NCBI GenBank assembly: GCA_018524725.1
Contig: JAEUWP010000333.1
Span: 62,001 to 126,000 of the forward strand
Direction: 5' to 3'
Length of the DNA: 64,000 bases
Origin: Podaxis mareebaensis
Lineage: Eukaryota > Basidiomycota > Agaricomycetes > Agaricales > Agaricaceae
Part shown: piece after piece, positions 47,797 through 64,000 of the stretch
Position numbering within the stretch: the first letter of the stretch is position 1
How the letters are laid out: the number at the start of each line of letters is the position of its first letter
The notes under the pieces: generated by a model
Told to the model about the DNA's origin: nothing
Databases searched by the model: none
The model's input: the letters and a program-made list of their open reading frames with translations, nothing else
Position numbers and translations under genes: made by a program

Positions 47797-49245
47797 TCAC
47801 GAACTATGACTGATTAGAGACACTCTTCCCAATCGTGAAAGCCGAGAAAAGTAATCGATGTCAATATTAACTGCAGCAGCAATTCGATGCAAATTGTCAA
47901 CATGCAGCAGTAGGTTTATCAGCACAGATATTAAACCTACCCACGAAAGCAAGAATGAGCTAGCCGGCATGCATGTTAGCGAGAGAGCAAAGGTCATGGA
48001 TTGGGCCATACCACGTGTTCATCCACAGTGAGCACCCTTGGACAAGATCGAGGAACATAGTCACGTTCACCAGGAAGGCGGGTGACCGGGGTGAAGTAGA
48101 TCGAGTAATATCCTGTAGGAGCGTTAGTGTATCGCATAAACCTACTAGGACAAAACGCAAGAACCTGTGTCCGTAAAGACCCGTTTCCAAGACTTGGTGA
48201 GCTTTTGGGGCAGGGACGAAGATTGAAAATATACTTCTTGGTTGAAACCTTTGTTAGTGTGACTGATAAAAGCAATATCTTGTCCCTTTTCATCCAACAG
48301 TCGCAAGTTCCAGGTACGAGAAGGTGCAGCAACTTCCGCAAACCGCGTGAAAACAACAGGTTGGGCCTCAGGTTGTTGTTCGGAGGCTAACGACCACGCC
48401 CACCTTTTTCCCTCTCTTTGCGAGGTATGTTAGGTACGTATTATAATAATCAACCCAGTAGCAGTATAATAATAATCACCTGAGAGAGAGACTATAGCGT
48501 CTACACCCAGACCGATTCCGCATTTGTTGAATCTCCGCAAACGTGTCAAACATCGGCCCACCTTCGAGTGTGACGTTCTTCACGTATTGGATGTACATGC
48601 GTGAATTGATCCAAGCAAAGGGCCTTTTTAGCTGTCGCAAGTGAGAAGTTAATCGAAGGGAGGATTTATTAGCTTACCTGAAGAATAGGTAATCTACTGC
48701 TGATGTCGAATATCACAGCACTGAAGGGTCGAGGGGTAGCGAATGACAGTCGAGTAACTATACTATAGAAAGAGCGAAGTTCCTCAGCAACAAAACCAAG
48801 CGGAAGCTCTTCTTTAGTACCTATATTTGAAAGGCGAATCCAGGTTGATTCATGGTTCAAAGCTCCCAGTACAAAACCCCATGATACTCACCGACAACAT
48901 ATTTATTGGGTTGTTTGATACCAAAGAGGGTGTTGAAGACATTATTTTTCCTATGTGATAGTCGGCAAGAGCCCTAAAAAATAGAGTGGCGAATGCAGAC
49001 ATACCGCTCGATGATCAACATGTTACTTTGCATAACTAGTCTTCGAATTGCTTCTTCAAAATCATGCGCCGACTGCTGTTGCGGGAATGTCGTCGAGTCG
49101 GTGCATGAGGCCGTCTCTTCACCCGCTTGTGAACTATACGGACGTTGCGGCTGTGGTGAAGCGTTAACAAGATGGACAGTCTCCTGTCTTGCCCCAGCAC
49201 TGATCGCTTGCTTCTCGGATGGGCCGACTCGGAGCGTATGGACAT
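47797..49245 (-). CDS. Phospholipid scramblase-family protein (Aim25-like); 5' end unresolved
   Basis: Member of the scramblase family; fungal members of this type (Aim25) are associated with mitochondria. Exons recognised in order on the minus strand: HDFEEAIRRLVMQSNMLIIE (about 49090-49010), KNNVFNTLFGIKQPNKYVVG (about 48950-48890), LPLGFVAEELRSFYSIVTRL and PFSAVIFDISSRLPILQ (about 48820-48672), RPFAWINSRMYIQYVKNV (about 48630-48570), RFAEVAAPSRTWNLRLLDEK and RVFTDTGS (about 48340-48160), VLTVDEH (about 48035) and NIDIDYFSRLSRLGRV before TGA 47797. RPF-WINSR, FTDTG and the closing IDYFSR are family hallmarks. Introns of about 50-60 bp separate the exons. The start codon and any targeting peptide lie upstream of 49245 and could not be fixed. 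It could also be shortened or damaged at the 5' end. Confidence 0.72.
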
Positions 49246-49632
49246 ATCAGGCTATTCGTGGTAGGAGTCTGGAGCACCTGTAGAAGTTGATAGCGGGAAT
49301 TGGGAGCAACATCCAGGCAGTTGCATGGTATTAGAATCACAACGTGGAAGCGGTCCCTTATCGGATTCCTGCGGGGTGATAGCGGCTATCAAATGTCCGG
49401 CTTCCATCTTTTCAACGTTCGATGCGCGCTCATCTCAGCGTTGCAGACATGACCACAGTATTGGACGAGGCCGAACATGGGGTCATGGAGTTGAAGTAGG
49501 CAAATACTTCCATAGAAAGCCAAATCGGGCAACAGCGTTTGGACTCAATATGTCATCATCTCATTCACGGCCGTCTCAGAGCTGGTGAAAAGAGAGGGGT
49601 GATTTAGAGCCTCACACTCACTAATACTCCTT

Positions 49633-49985
49633 CTATTCGCCTAATAGCTCAGCCACTTTCTTCTTTGCGCCAATTTGCTTGTTTTTCACATCGCATTGAA
49701 GCCGTTCATCGTCGCCTATTAATGTAGTCTCTCTGCGTTCTGATGCCTCCTTCTGGCCCTGTTCATTAATACGTAGCGTGAGAATATGGCGTGCAAAAGG
49801 AGTTGGGTTGAACGGGTTCTGCCGATGTTGTCGGTTCTGTTGGACCTTTGGTCCGCTCAATTGTCGCCAGATATCTGCAGCTCAAACCTCCAGCATGGCT
49901 TGTATCCAACTTCAGCGCAGAACCTCGCAATATCTACGGTCTTCCATGACTTCTCTGATGCTCCACCAACGTGAAGTTTTATGGA
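49633..49985 (-). CDS. Possible small gene or exon remnant with a dsRNA-binding-like pattern
   Basis: Two minus-strand coding-like stretches can be joined at CTGCAG (49875-49880). The first reads SWKTVDIARFCAEVGYKPCW, the second ends RLQCDVKNKQIGAKKKVAEL before the stop at 49633. The spacing of FCAEVGYKP, LQCDV and GAKKKVAELLG loosely resembles a short double-stranded-RNA-binding fold. No ATG start was found for either stretch and the locus overlaps the upstream region of the GMC gene at 50249, so it may be a fragment. Low confidence. Confidence 0.22.
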
Positions 49986-50170
49986 CACCGGCCATTACAT
50001 CCAATGACCTCCAACGTACTTTGCACTACTAAGAATAACGTCCCTCCCCATCGTCTATGGCCCAACTTGACCGAGGCCTTCCGGCACAGCTGATTGTCAG
50101 CTGACGATTGCCATGTCCTTTGCGCACACTAGGCTGCAGACAAACTAAGCTGCCGGCCCGCTAGCTCTGA

Positions 50171-55845
<5,675 letters not shown>

Positions 55846-55980
55846 AACTGGTACAAAGGAAGGGTTCTCTTGTTCTGTCCGTAGAACAGAGCAGTGTATC
55901 CCATGTAACGTAACAAGAGTACCAATCAAGGCGATCACAATGGCTTTTTATACTAGACGATAAAGTCCTAAGTACTAAAG

Positions 55981-58073
55981 CTACAGCTTGCTACGCGTCA
56001 ATAAGGGACGTATATACCCTTCAAACCCGATCTGATCTACCCCATTCGTTGCTCTGTTGTGACGGTTGATTGGAAGCTGACGTGTCCACTCGAGCAAAAC
56101 CTCATAGACATTCCCGTCCTTTCTTCCTAGAGCGGACCGTAAGCTGGCATCCGAGAAATTCCAAGCATCCGTCAATCCAATCGCCTCTGGCAGGAGCACC
56201 TCCAGTGTTGTGTTGACATGTCGACGTATCGCCTCCAACTGCCCCTGAGAGATGTACCCGCCCTCCAAGAAACCAGAAGAACCGATCGAGAACGGGCTTT
56301 CAATGGTTGAGAGTGCATAGAGCCTACACACATGTTCTAGCACGCTTCGAACCTTCGGGTTCTGGACTCGTGATACATGTTGGATGAAGGATTCGAGGAT
56401 GAAGCTCTCGATGTGGTAACGAGCCATCATAATGAGCTTCATCATGTATCGATTCCACGCCTCTGCCGCAGTTTGACCGCCTTCCCGGGCCGACCGTAGC
56501 ATATCTCCGCAGTCAAAAACACTCCGCGCGGCTCGCCTCCGGAAAACCTCGAGCAAACAATTGCAATCGAGGAAGTCACTCTCGGTGTACGGACACTGTG
56601 CATCTCGCTCAGTGACCAAAATATCGAACCCAGTCAACAAATAATCCAAGCTCTTGTCGATCTTCCCGAAATCTCGATCGCGTATGTACTGGGCCTGCTT
56701 GATCAAATATCTTGCAGTTTGCTGATACATAACGTAGTTCTCGCCTTCCAATGTTGGAATGGAAGTTACGTTAGCGACAATGGCCGGAAGGCCCGATAGC
56801 ACAGAGTACCCGTGACCACCACAACACTTCCTGGCATCCTCTGCACCATCTGCTGCCACTTGACTGCCATACGCTTTCAAACCGGCTGTGGTGATATGCA
56901 TGTATGCGAGACCCGAGTTATCACCGCTCTTCTGGGCATGGACGAGGTTGTCGTATAAAAGGCCGCACGATTTGGAAGCGAAAAGGATAGCATATGCCTG
57001 GGCGAGAACCCTGAGGAGTCGGTAATGTTGGGATTTAAAGGATATGATGGGTCTATCGGTCGAATCTGTGACATTGAAACTGAGGTTTCCTTGCTCACGA
57101 ACTGTCGAATATCGTATGGCAATGGTGGAGGCCTGTGCGAGTTGGAATGCGACAGTCTCAACGATGATCATCCGCGTATACATCATCGTGCTGTAGGAGT
57201 ATTTGGCGTGGTCCTTCTGTGGTGGGGTATACGTGCCATCCCTGGCGACTTTGGCTTGCCCCATCAACATATTCCTCCTAGGAATTCGAACATGGTTGAA
57301 GACGGCATAACCATTGTCTGTACTATTCAATCCCATCTTCAGCCCGATATCTCCGAGTTCTATCCCGGGGAGAGGTTGCCAGTCCTCTAAGGACCTCAGC
57401 TGGACCATAAATCCATGGACACCAAACTCTTTGTCGGCGATGGTCAAACGAGCCATGACAACGGCGTGAGACGTCGAGTAGCCCAAACCACCGGGCCAAT
57501 ACTTCGTTGAGCTGGGAGTCGGTGAACGGATAATGAATTCATCGGTGTCAAAGTCGAATTGTGCGGTGGTCTCTAGGTTGCGCAGGAACGTTCCGTGGCC
57601 GAGTTCCGTTTGGCAATATGTGCCAATGATCTCCCCTGACTCGGCTCGAGGCAGCCAGAAAGCTTGTTGTTCCGCATCAGCTTGCAACTTCAGAGTGGGG
57701 ACAAACATGAGGTCATGGAGGCCGAGTGGAGAGGAGTTTACTAGGCCATAATGGATGTCGTTGTGATGGAATAGTCCATGCCTATGAGCTATCTGGTCCT
57801 CTGACATGATTCTTCCAATGCGGAGGCCGTTGTGGTAGAGGTCCGTTCTATTCGCCTCTCCGTAGATGTAGGGAAGTTTCCGGCCATCTTCCCCAATCCT
57901 ACGCTCGACGCGAGCAATAATCCTCTCGCGCCTTCGCACTTCGCCTTCCCTAGTGTACCGATTCAGCAGATTGTCACACAAGCTGTAGATGAAACACACC
58001 CTCCATAAATTATATGCGTCAACTGACGCGAATCAAAAGAAGACCTTTCTCGAGCCTTCCGCATGAGTTGCAT
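55981..58073 (-). CDS. Peroxisomal acyl-CoA oxidase with C-terminal SKL
   Basis: First enzyme of peroxisomal beta-oxidation: oxidises acyl-CoA to trans-2-enoyl-CoA and makes H2O2. One large exon (57999-55981) carries the acyl-CoA oxidase core: GTYCQTELGHGTFLRNLETT, KYWPGGLGYSTSHAVVMARL, GDIGLKMGLNSTDNGYAVF, CCGGHGYSVLSGLPAIVANV, and TLEGENYVMYQQTARYLIK with the catalytic Glu. The last residues LLTRSKL end in a PTS1 peroxisome signal. That exon lacks an ATG; an upstream exon at 58073 (MQLMRKARERSSFDSRQLTH) joins through an intron (about 58008-57957) to GEVRRRERIIARVERR, giving the usual family N-terminus. A CAG directly before this ATG leaves open one more 5' exon. About 680 residues, the usual length. 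Convergent with GMC copy 3. Confidence 0.93.
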
Positions 58074-60726
58074 CTGGCGATTAATAGGTCTTGGTACGTT
58101 CGTTTCTTCCATATTAGGGAGAGGCAGGAAGCTTCAACTGATACCCTCGGCTTACAGGTGGCTTATATACAATGGGCAAATCCGTTTATGGATAGATTTA
58201 TACTCGCCCAAGCCCTGTTATTGCCAACGTACCATAAAGAACGGAGCGGGAGACTGTCAAACAGGAGTTGCACAGGAATTCTGGTCGATTGGGCTTGTGG
58301 ATCCCAAAACAGGTGTATCATATTCATCAACACCACTGACAAGCCCCAAGGGTCCGCTAAAATGTCAGATCGACGAAGCAACTTCAATCCGAGGAGCATG
58401 GAAGATGACAATGAAAAAAAGATGGGTTTTCATATCAACTGCATTTCGGAGCAACTAAGGAGTCATGTACCTTAGATGCCTACGCCTCTCCAAAATGGCG
58501 CCACTTACATCGGGATTATGTTATGAGCCTGCTAGTCGGCATGTGACCGGTTGGTCCCATCGAAAGATGAGCGAAACTGCCTTGACCACTGTCTCAGATA
58601 TACTTTGAATGTACAAACTGCCGTAGGTCTCAGTCCCCAAGTCAATCCGAGGCCAACTATCTGCTTGATTGCAGGATGTCATAAATGGTGCCTGAAGCTT
58701 CGGAGCCGTGATGATCAGGCTTTGTGATGGGGGATGTCTCCGGATACCTCCCAGTGGATAGGAGGGAAATGCTGAAGCGCCAGAACTATCCTTTCAACTT
58801 TCCACATAACAGTGTCAATCTGGTTGTCAGAACCCGGGGTACTGAGCTTGGAGAAAGCTTGGTTTATTCGCAGTCACGTCGCAAGTCATAGATGCTACGT
58901 GTTGGAATTCGAACCCGCAAGGCTTAGAATCAAAGGTAAGCCCTGGAACGCAGGAAACCGATAGGTTTTCTTCCCGAGTACGTGGACCCAGGAGTTGGCG
59001 CCGAAGAGGTCGAACTTGACCTAACGTAAATCATACTCTGTGCTTCTTCTATCCCTTTCATCCTTACTGATCACTTTGAGCAAGAGGTCGCCATTAGTCA
59101 CTTGTATAGAGAAAAGCACCATTCTGTAGTCTTCAGGTCCCTCAAGTTTCTTTTGTGACCTAGTCTGTCATCCCAATTGATTGATACATCCATAAATACA
59201 GCAAATAGATCTCGTTGAGATCCACTTAACCGTGCGTGTATGAGACGATTCATCTGCATGATTGATGAACACTCTTCGACGACGGGTAATCCCAGCGCGT
59301 TTAAGGCAGGGTGTAGACAGTGTTGCCTAGTCGTGGAAGCACTGAGGCTCACAGCATGTGGTTTACCATGTTGGTGGGTGGAGCGGGGTACATACGATCA
59401 AAGGATAGCTCACCTCTACAGCAATTCATGGCCCTGGATTCTCCCATTGAATCTGGTGACCACCACAAGCCAGTTAATAGTGACTTAAACATGCGAGATG
59501 GTGACGATCCAATTGTGCCATTTGTAAATAGCTAGGTGGAGCATTGATGGCAATTCCATGAGTTTGCCTGTGCTGTTCATGTCCAGGCACAGATGGATGG
59601 AAGATGATGAAGGTCCCACCGAGGGAGTCCTTGACAAGAGCAGTGGTCCATAGTAGTGGCCTGAAATTGCGTTTTGCAGTCCATTCTGACGGCTGCTGAA
59701 GGGAGTACCCCTCCACGTCATATCAAAGTCCGCTTTCTGTTGCGATATATGCGAGTTCCACCTTTCTGCATTAAATACGTCACAGCATATCTCCAGCAGA
59801 GCATTTCGTCATGACAAGTGACATTAGAGCCGAAGTCATAGCCGAGGTAGGAAAGAAATCCATGGCTAGGAATGCAAGACGTCGCCATGGGACCCTCCAA
59901 ACAACAACAGGTTTTCATTGCAGACATCACCTTAGATCTCACTGCATAGGGATGCATAAGTTCTCGCTGTGGGTCACCAGTCACCGATTCGGTGTCTGCC
60001 CTTTCAGGTAATCATATCAGGCTCACCCAGCAGCCGGCCTAGCCCGCTTCCCATCTACAAGCGATGTGAAAATACCGACGCAACATAGAGCGTGTACTGC
60101 TACTTGAGCGTGAAATGTCATTTCAGTAAGCCCGCTCAATCTTCCCTACCATATATCTTGACGGTGCTACCTCTAGTGCCTCAGTAGAAATGTCATCTAA
60201 CCGACGCATGTCATTCCCATAGGCTAGGTGAAATATATTGGATAGCTGACCTCCATTCCGATTTATCTGGTATTGGGTGACCTTTGCGCTCTTTTATTTA
60301 ACAAAGGTCCTGTGGGGTGCCATGGCTTCAGGACGACGTAGAGTGGAAAAACACAGTGCATGTATGTTTTCCATCATTTTGCGAACATGAAGTAAAGTCT
60401 GAGGCACTGCGTCAACTGAGGGCATCAGACCATGGGTTGGTCCGAAATGCACTCAATAGTGTACAATATCCAAGGATGGCACAATTTACGGATTTAGGGG
60501 AAGCATGGTTGCCGCCTTTCGCAGGAGCCCAAAACTCCCAGTGATTATAATTCCCACCGAATAAACTCCGCAATCGTCGCTTCCTCGTTCAGTTTTGGTT
60601 TGTTCGCTACATCGAGGCTAGTATAAAACTGTAACCAGCTAGCTGATTGTCTTCATTGCTCTTTCCCAACCACGCGCCACTTCTGATAATCTCTCGTTTC
60701 TTGAAATCTCTTCTAAACAAGAGAGA
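58074..60726. other. Long intergenic region (2.6 kb), no supported gene
   Basis: Holds upstream regions of the acyl-CoA oxidase (minus) and laccase (plus). Open frames at 58063-58458, 59485-59721 and 60317-60544 lack recognised domains. The text at 58880-58930 contains a GGTTCGAA-like word on the minus strand but no tRNA fold. Confidence 0.4.
60622..60628 (+). promoter_or_regulatory. TATA box, laccase gene
   Basis: TATAAAA about 100 bp upstream of the laccase ATG at 60727. Confidence 0.5.
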
Positions 60727-62934
60727 ATGCTTTGGAGATTGCGTGTTGTGTCTCTCCTGACTTTGACTACTATCACCCTTGCGGCGCTGGGTCCAGTGTC
60801 TGAGCTCATTCTCACCAGCAATACCATTTCTCCTGATGGATTTCCTCGAGCGTACGCTGTTCATCACCTCTCCATTAGATGCAATGGCTCCAATAATGAA
60901 CCACAGTGCTTCAGTTATCAATGGGATGCACCCAGGTCCTGTTATTGCAGTGAATAAGGTATGACCCAGTTAGAGGGGGGGCAACCGTCACCTTGTACTG
61001 AAATATTCTAGGGCGACCAGCTCAAAATTAATGTTGTCAACCAGCTTTCAGATCCAAGTCAGCTTCGTGGCACAAGTATTGTATGTGTTTCTTACCTTCA
61101 ATGAACTCATAATGGTGACATCAAAGTAGCACTGGCATGGTATACTCCAGAAAGGCACCAGCTATATGGATGGTACCGTCGGCGTCAGTCAATGCCCAAT
61201 TTCCCCCAACAATTCTTTCCAATATGTCTTCACTGCGGGTGTGGCCGGAACTTATTGGTACCACTCCCATTATGGTGAGTATCTGAGTTATGTTATTCTA
61301 TGGGATCAGGATTTGCTCATTGTGGTGATGGCAGGGGTGCAATATTGCGATGGCATTCGAGGTGTAATCGTCGTCTATGACCCTAATGATCCTCTCAAGA
61401 ATTTCTACGATAGTAAGTGCCACTAATCCAAACACCTCCTACGTCTCTTGATTATGTAGTTGACAGTGGTAAGCTGCTGCCTACCAGCAACAAGATCCGT
61501 TACTCATTTACCTCTTCAGAACAGACCATCATTACTTTGTCCGAATGGTAGGTTTGTCCCATCCCAATCAATGATTGATCTGACATTTTGTATAAATCAT
61601 AGGTATCATACCCTCACAACGTCAATCCACGGTGCTGCACGTGCAGATAGTACTTTGATTAACGGTAAAGGACGTTACCCAGGAGGTCCGAACTCTGATC
61701 TGGCGGTTGTCACTGTCCAACAGGGAAAACGATATCGGCTCCGTCTGGTGTCTATCTCCTGCGAACCTAACTTCACCTTCTCAATTGATCACCATGATCT
61801 CATCGTCATTGAAGTCGAGGGTGCTGCTGTACAGCCCTATACCGTTAACACCATTCAGTTTTTGGCTGGTAACCACGTTTATGAATAAGTCACTTCGAGA
61901 TTTCACTGATAGATGAAGATAGGCCAACGTTACTCTGTTGTCCTGCATGCGAATCAGACCATCGGCAACTACTGGATTCGCGCATTGCCCAATACCGGTA
62001 ACCAAAACCTCAATTCAACTTTTGCGAATGGGGTCAATTCTGCTATCCTTCGATACAATGGTGCAGCCAACGCCGATCCGACATCCACCCAACAAACCAC
62101 CCAAAATAAACTCATTGAGACTAGCTTGCACCCTACGTTCAACACCCCCACTCCTGGTGCCCCCAACCCTAATGGTGCTGACTACACGTTCAATCTTACC
62201 TTCAGCTTTGATCCGGATGCATTTTTGTTCAGTGTGAATGGCGTCGCCTTCACACCTCCTACTGTTCCTGTGCTTCTACAGATCACTAGCGGTGCTCGCA
62301 GCCCTCACGAGCTTCTCCCACAGGGCGCTGTATTTGTTGTTGAGAGAAACAAGAGTGTGCAGGTCAACATGCCTAGCGGCCTCATTGGTGGACCTCACCC
62401 ATACCATATGCATGGTGTACGTTCAATGCAATCCCATGATGTTTAATGAGCCCACTGACAAATTGCTCAGCACTCCTTCCACGTTGTTAGGAGTGCCGAT
62501 AGTGGTTATTTCGACTTCTTGAACCCTATTCAGCGAGATGTTGTCAATGCTGGTGATACCCAGGGTGATTACATCTCTATTCGCTTCATGACCGATAACC
62601 CCGGACCTTGGATTGTCCACTGGTGAGTTTTTGTATGCTCAAGTCCGAGGCGTGTCACTAATAGGTGCTCTCCCAGCCATATTGATTTCCACCTTCATGA
62701 GTGAGTCCGACTTGTCTTATGTATTGAATTAATAAGCCTGACCCTTTGCGCAGAGGACTAGCATTTGTATTTGCTGAGGCTCCAGACGACACTGTTCCTT
62801 TGGACCCCATAGAAACCTGTGCGTAACCTTCTCTCCCGGCCGAAAGCATGACTCATACAATTGGTTCTCCAGCCGGGTGGGATCAGCTTTGTCCCACATG
62901 GAATGCCCTCCCCGACGACATCAAGAATGAGTAG
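60727..62934 (+). CDS. Laccase (multicopper oxidase, AA1_1)
   Basis: Secreted four-copper phenol oxidase that reduces O2 to water. The ATG at 60727 gives the signal peptide [19 protein letters not shown], then [19 protein letters not shown]. An intron (about 60852-60894) leads to [20 protein letters not shown]. All four copper-binding signatures are present once introns are removed: [25 protein letters not shown] with [22 protein letters not shown] plus [14 protein letters not shown], and [18 protein letters not shown]. The residue ten positions after the type-1 Cys is Leu, as in class 2 fungal laccases of moderate redox potential. The middle domain has [20 protein letters not shown] and [15 protein letters not shown]. 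The C-terminus ends [11 protein letters not shown] at TAG 62932. About ten introns, all with GT..AG ends. Intact and probably functional. Confidence 0.93.
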
Positions 62935-63526
62935 CCTGGGTTTACCGCTGCGGCATAGCAGACTCCCGAGTCTAGAAATATTAGCCTATCCCCTTTCAGC
63001 TATAGTCTATCAGAACAATTACTGGGCTCGAGGCCACCCCTCACGGTTGTATGTTGTCAGGTACTTTGTCGTATAGCATAGCTGCCTAATAGCTTTACTG
63101 TATGTATTGCTACAGTCGCTTTACTGTTTCCCTAATTCGCGTATAGGACCAATATATCTGGACTTTTGTTGACACATACTCAAATCGCTCACGTTCCAGC
63201 TAGCTAGGGGATAAATTATGTAGCATTAGTCATTGTCTAGCTGTCAGTCCTCATATTGTTATATTTATGCCAGACATTTCCCTTCCTTCCATGACATAGT
63301 GTGTTTAAGCAGTAGAAAAATATGTCTTGTAGATATGTTGATTCTGTGCTATACAGTCCATCAATCAAAATAGTCCATTAAGAAGTCGTCCATCGTTTCC
63401 GTTGCGCTCCGAAGAGCACTCAGCCATAAGACTGGAATAAAAGTCAATCCAATTAATATAGCCCTACCCGAGGTGAGATAAAGGAGGCCACCAGCCGGCT
63501 ATCGGAGGATATACCGTCACAAGCAG
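62935..63526. other. Spacer between convergent genes
   Basis: About 590 bp, AT-rich, 3' regions of the laccase and the membrane-protein gene. Nothing else recognised. Confidence 0.45.
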
Positions 63527-64000
63527 CTATGATATGTGCGGTACCACTGAAGCCCATTTCACACAGAGGAATGCCGTTGGAGGAAGCTCGCGGAGGGATG
63601 AAAAAGCAAGAAAAAGGAGTAACAAACGCGAGACAAGATAAGCTAACGGGATCAAGAAATCATAGCCAATGTCAAAACCTATCATCCAGACGATCTCCCA
63701 AAGGATCCGGCTTCGTTTACTCTGGCATCTCCTTGATTGCTCTCCCAGCTTGTGCCAAAACCTTAAGAACTCGGATGACGCGATGAAGATTGCGGGAGAA
63801 CAAGAGCTTGTCAGAGCTGCGACGCGCCACAACGTCCTCTCGATTTCTGTTGGGAATGATGAAGACCAAGAGATTAGGTGGATGCCGCCGAAAACGAGAC
63901 CACTGGCGAGCCAAGCAAGATCCCCGGCTCTGGTAAGTGTTTGGGCCTCGGCGAAGAACATCGGAAGTCTCGAGCAATTGTAGTCCCTGACGGTGTAAAC
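63527..64000 (-). CDS. Agaricomycete multipass membrane protein, partial (5' end outside window)
   Basis: C-terminal part of an uncharacterised membrane protein widespread in agaricomycetes. The frame enters from the right edge (VYTVRDYNCSRLPMFFAEAQ) and continues with LASGLVFGGIHLISWSSSFP, TEIERTLWRVAALTSSCSPA, IGYDFLIPLAYLVSRLLLLF and ELPPTAFLCVKWASVVPHIS before the stop at 63527. The order FGGIH...W...FPT..E..LWR, a pair of membrane segments, then PP-AF---W---VPHI is the typical end of this family. No intron is needed within the window. Role unknown; a transport or receptor function would be speculation. Confidence 0.78.
   Translation of the reverse strand, partial: VYTVRDYNCSRLPMFFAEAQTLTRAGDLAWLASGLVFGGIHLISWSSSFPTEIERTLWRVAALTSSCSPAIFIASSEFLRFWHKLGEQSRRCQSKRSRILWEIVWMIGFDIGYDFLIPLAYLVSRLLLLFLAFSSLRELPPTAFLCVKWASVVPHIS

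Noticed and set aside
57025..57390. 121-codon plus-strand frame inside the acyl-CoA oxidase exon
   Set aside because: Shadow of the strongly supported minus-strand acyl-CoA oxidase coding sequence.
58880..58965. GGGTTCGAATTCC with a nearby hairpin (GGCTTA...TAAGCC) on the minus strand
   Set aside because: No A-box at the right distance and the T-stem does not pair. Not a tRNA.

Overview
This window is nuclear DNA of a filamentous basidiomycete, most likely an agaricomycete. Its genes are broken by many short introns of about 50-60 bp with GT..AG ends. The families are typical of mushrooms and wood or litter decayers: laccase, aryl-alcohol-oxidase-like GMC enzymes, F-box proteins with a leucine-rich tail, DUF6533-like membrane proteins, and a decayed kinase-like gene carrying HGxLR and DFDxAG motifs. 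There are no rRNA genes, CRISPR arrays, convincing tRNAs, or open reverse transcriptase or transposase frames.

Layout, left to right. A PRP4-type splicing kinase (minus) runs off the left edge. It is followed by a decayed nuclease/kinase-like pseudogene, a DUF1349 protein and the vacuolar lipase ATG15 (minus). Two tandem DUF6533-like membrane genes lie at 10.0-12.9 kb, an F-box gene at 16-17.6 kb, a long disordered protein (minus) at 18.4-20.7 kb and an MFS transporter (minus) at 21.8-23.8 kb. Two non-autonomous DNA transposons with TA target sites sit almost back to back at 24.8-26.1 kb. Next is a GMC oxidoreductase (minus), then two tandem secreted guanyl-RNase genes at 32.0-34.3 kb, a disordered protein and a C2-domain protein. 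A third RNase paralogue (minus, 41 kb) has lost most catalytic residues. A 1-kb inverted-repeat element lies at 43.4-44.4 kb, and a third DUF6533-like gene (minus) at 45-46 kb. A mitochondrial-type scramblase (minus) is followed by two tandem GMC oxidoreductases at 50-56 kb, an acyl-CoA oxidase ending in SKL (minus), a laccase at 60.7-62.9 kb and a partial membrane protein (minus) at the right edge.

How they may work together. Secreted oxidation is concentrated at 50-63 kb: the GMC enzymes could supply H2O2 or reduce quinones while the laccase oxidises phenols. The acyl-CoA oxidase between them is peroxisomal and probably unrelated. A recurring pattern is that three families (DUF6533, GMC, RNase T1) each occur as a same-strand tandem pair plus a lone copy on the opposite strand. 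This points to local duplication with inversion. The most unusual single observation is the RNase paralogue at 41 kb, which keeps its fold-defining and signal features but replaces three of four visible catalytic residues.
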